This document shows, one piece after another, positions 43,166 to 44,504 of a stretch of DNA of 44,504 bases. How positions within the stretch are numbered: the stretch's first letter is position 1; the number at the start of each line of letters is the position of its first letter. Position numbers and translations under genes: made by a program. The notes beneath the pieces are model-generated. The model was not told where the DNA came from. It worked only from the letters and a program-made list of their open reading frames with translations, and did not search any database. Location of the stretch: positions 1 to 44,504 of the forward strand of contig NZ_BAFQ01000198.1 in the NCBI RefSeq assembly GCF_000308375.1, written 5' to 3'. Source of the stretch: Nocardia aobensis NBRC 100429. Lineage in GTDB: Bacteria > Actinomycetota > Actinomycetes > Mycobacteriales > Mycobacteriaceae.

Positions 43166-44504
43166 TCAGTGCAGCAGTCCGCCGGTGATGTCACCGGAGG
43201 CGTGCGTATCGGTGACGGTCGAGGCATGGCCGGACGCGTCGCCGAACAGGCTCGAGTCGGTGTGACCGCCGGTGTCGAGCCCGCCGGACAGCGAGCCGTT
43301 ACCGCCCGCCGCCAGCGTGCTGTCGATGCCGCTGTGCGCAGTTCCGCCGAGGGCGCTGTCCACGCCGCCGCCGATACCCGAGGCGCCGACGCCGGAGATA
43401 TCGGTCCCGACGCCGCTGCCGAACGCGTGCGACACATCGACACCGGACCAGGTGCCCGCGGCCGTACCCGAGAGCGCCGACGAAGCATCCGTACCGGCGT
43501 GCAGTCCCGAGTCGACCGAGCCCGCCAGACCCGAACTCGCATCGGCACCCGCGTGCAATCCCGAATCCGCCGCGCCCGACAGCGAGCTCGACAGACCGCC
43601 CGCACCGTGCAGACCGGACTCCGCCGTACCGGACAACGACGTGCCCAGATCACCGGCACTGTGCACACCCGACGCCGCGGTCCCGGACAACGACGTACCC
43701 AGGTCACCGGCACTGTGGACGGCTCCGGCGCCGGCACCGGACAAAGACGCGCCGAGATCGCCCGCACTGTGGACAGCCCCCGCACCCGCGCCGGACAACG
43801 ACGTCCCCAGGTCGCCCGCACCGTGCACGGCCGATGCGCCGGCTCCGGAGAGCGAGGTCGCCAAGTCGCCGGCCGTGTGCGCTCCCGCATCGGCCGATCC
43901 GGACAGCGAGGTTCCCAAGCCGGTCGCGCCGTTCAGACCGGACGTCGCCGCACCCGACAGCGAGGACGACAGATCCCCGGCCGCATGAGCACCCGAAGCC
44001 GCGGCCCCGGACAGATCTGCGCCGCTGTGCACCGCGCCGCCGAGACCACCCGACAACCCGGTCTCCAGCCCGGTAGCGCCCTGCGCCCCCGAGGCCACCG
44101 CCCCACCGAGCCCGGCTCCGATGCTGGTAGCACCCCCGAGCCCCGCGGCAGCGTTCGCCGCGCCCCCCAGCGCACCGCCGAGCCCGGCACCGGCGTTCGC
44201 CGCACCGTTCAAGGCACCGCCCAGCCCGGCACCAGCGTTCGCAGCACCACCCAAGGCACCTCCGAGCCCGGCACCGGCATTCGCCGCACCGTTGACGGCA
44301 CCGCCCAGTCCGGCACCGGCATTCGCCGCACCGTTGACGGCACCGCCCAGTCCGGCACCGGCGTTCGCGGCACCGTTGACGGCACCGCCGAGGCCGGCAC
44401 CGGCATTCGCCGCACCGTTCAAGGCACCGCCGAGACCTGCACCAGCGTTCGCGGCACCGTTCAGGGCACCACCGAGACCTGCACCGGCATTCGCCGCACC
44501 ACCC
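43166..44504 (-). CDS. iniB: IniB-like Ala/Gly-rich repeat protein, 5' end outside window
   Basis: The frame is open to the window edge, so the true start lies past 44504; the TTG at 44422 is internal. The visible 440 or so residues are almost wholly Ala, Gly, Ser and Leu. Two repeat arrays are exact in period: a 14-residue unit (NGAANAGAGLGGAL) in nine copies, and an 18-residue unit (AGDLGTSLSGAGAGAVHS) in ten copies. A non-repeated tail of about 90 residues ends GDITGGLLH. IniB proteins of mycobacteria are Ala/Gly-rich and lead the iniBAC operon; function is unknown. The diagnostic N-terminal IniB domain is not in the window, so the name rests on composition and on the iniA-iniC context. 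Confidence 0.8.
   Translation of the reverse strand, partial: GGAANAGAGLGGALNGAANAGAGLGGALNGAANAGAGLGGAVNGAANAGAGLGGAVNGAANAGAGLGGAVNGAANAGAGLGGALGGAANAGAGLGGALNGAANAGAGLGGALGGAANAAAGLGGATSIGAGLGGAVASGAQGATGLETGLSGGLGGAVHSGADLSGAAASGAHAAGDLSSSLSGAATSGLNGATGLGTSLSGSADAGAHTAGDLATSLSGAGASAVHGAGDLGTSLSGAGAGAVHSAGDLGASLSGAGAGAVHSAGDLGTSLSGTAASGVHSAGDLGTSLSGTAESGLHGAGGLSSSLSGAADSGLHAGADASSGLAGSVDSGLHAGTDASSALSGTAAGTWSGVDVSHAFGSGVGTDISGVGASGIGGGVDSALGGTAHSGIDSTLAAGGNGSLSGGLDTGGHTDSSLFGDASGHASTVTDTHASGDITGGLLH
43442..43981 (-). repeat. Ten 54-base tandem repeats in the IniB-like gene
   Basis: Ten consecutive 18-residue units fill exactly 540 bases without a phase break. The pattern is roughly AGDLxxSLSGxxxSxxHx. 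Leu recurs at unit positions 4 and 9 and Gly at 11. The central four units are nearly identical, the outer ones diverged, which fits expansion from the middle. Confidence 0.85.
44126..44504 (-). repeat. 42-base tandem repeats in the IniB-like gene, running off the window edge
   Basis: About nine contiguous copies encode NGAANAGAGLGGAL/V, the last ending at GGAANAAAGLGGAT. The array continues past the window edge, so total copy number is unknown. Near-identity of copies means assembly collapse or expansion is possible here. Confidence 0.9.

Noticed and set aside
44209..44415. Other-frame proteins in the IniB-like repeats and the idea of a CRISPR array there
   Set aside because: The repeats are 42 bases, contiguous without spacers and in frame with a Gly/Ala-rich protein. 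Other frames are by-products of the repeat.

Overview
This is a GC-rich actinobacterial chromosome segment. The gene content points to a mycolic-acid-producing member of the Mycobacteriales, most likely Nocardia or a close relative. The evidence is a fused HadA/HadB-type dehydratase, an EmbR-type regulator, a DUF4185 (arabinanase-type) secreted protein, an iniBAC-type operon, HspR/HAIR control of dnaK and clpB, and type II-like flavohemoglobins. No insertion sequence, prophage, CRISPR array or tRNA gene was recognised. Species assignment is inference from gene families.

Layout. 1-1049: 3' part of a collagen-like Gly/Pro/Gln-rich membrane protein. 1255-5137: envelope block with the dehydratase, the DUF4185 protein and the EmbR-type regulator. 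5260-8120: class II aldolase fba, then divergent tandem DedA proteins. 8143-13459: GH76 protein, WYL regulator divergent from a short UvrA-like ABC protein, and a SpoU-type RNA methyltransferase. 13567-17669: a sensor kinase/response regulator pair, a Uma2 protein, a small membrane protein and a lysoplasmalogenase. 17730-22605: KAS III enzyme, pyrE, an SDR, a Rv0383c-like protein and a DUF5666 protein. 22773-28885: clpB and three flavohemoglobin-family genes, one lacking the globin domain. 29269-33370: the dnaK-grpE-dnaJ-hspR operon. 33702-39481: an HhH-GPD protein, two DUF1707 membrane paralogues, a zinc-type dehydrogenase, an ECF sigma factor with a Cys-rich tail and a haloalkane dehalogenase. 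39603-44504: iniC, iniA and the 3' part of an iniB-like gene, all on the minus strand.

How the genes fit together. Two themes dominate. The first is heat and thiol stress: dnaK and clpB each carry a HAIR inverted repeat (the HspR site), and each has a SigH-like GGAAY-N17-GTT element nearby. The clpB HAIR lies in the region shared with a divergent flavohemoglobin. The second is envelope biogenesis and stress: mycolate dehydratase, DUF4185 arabinanase candidate, EmbR-type regulator, GH76 mannanase candidate and IniABC membrane remodelling. From memory, most of these genes match the M. tuberculosis interval Rv0341-Rv0385, with the ini-dnaK block lying on the other side of the fba-clpB block and inverted.

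The items most worth a second look are the flavohemoglobin trio with its globin-less member, the shared HspR/SigH control region, the EmbR/DUF4185 adjacency, the WYL/UvrA-like pair, the paired DUF1707 proteins, the ECF factor with a Cys tail, and two exact-period repeat arrays in the IniB-like protein.
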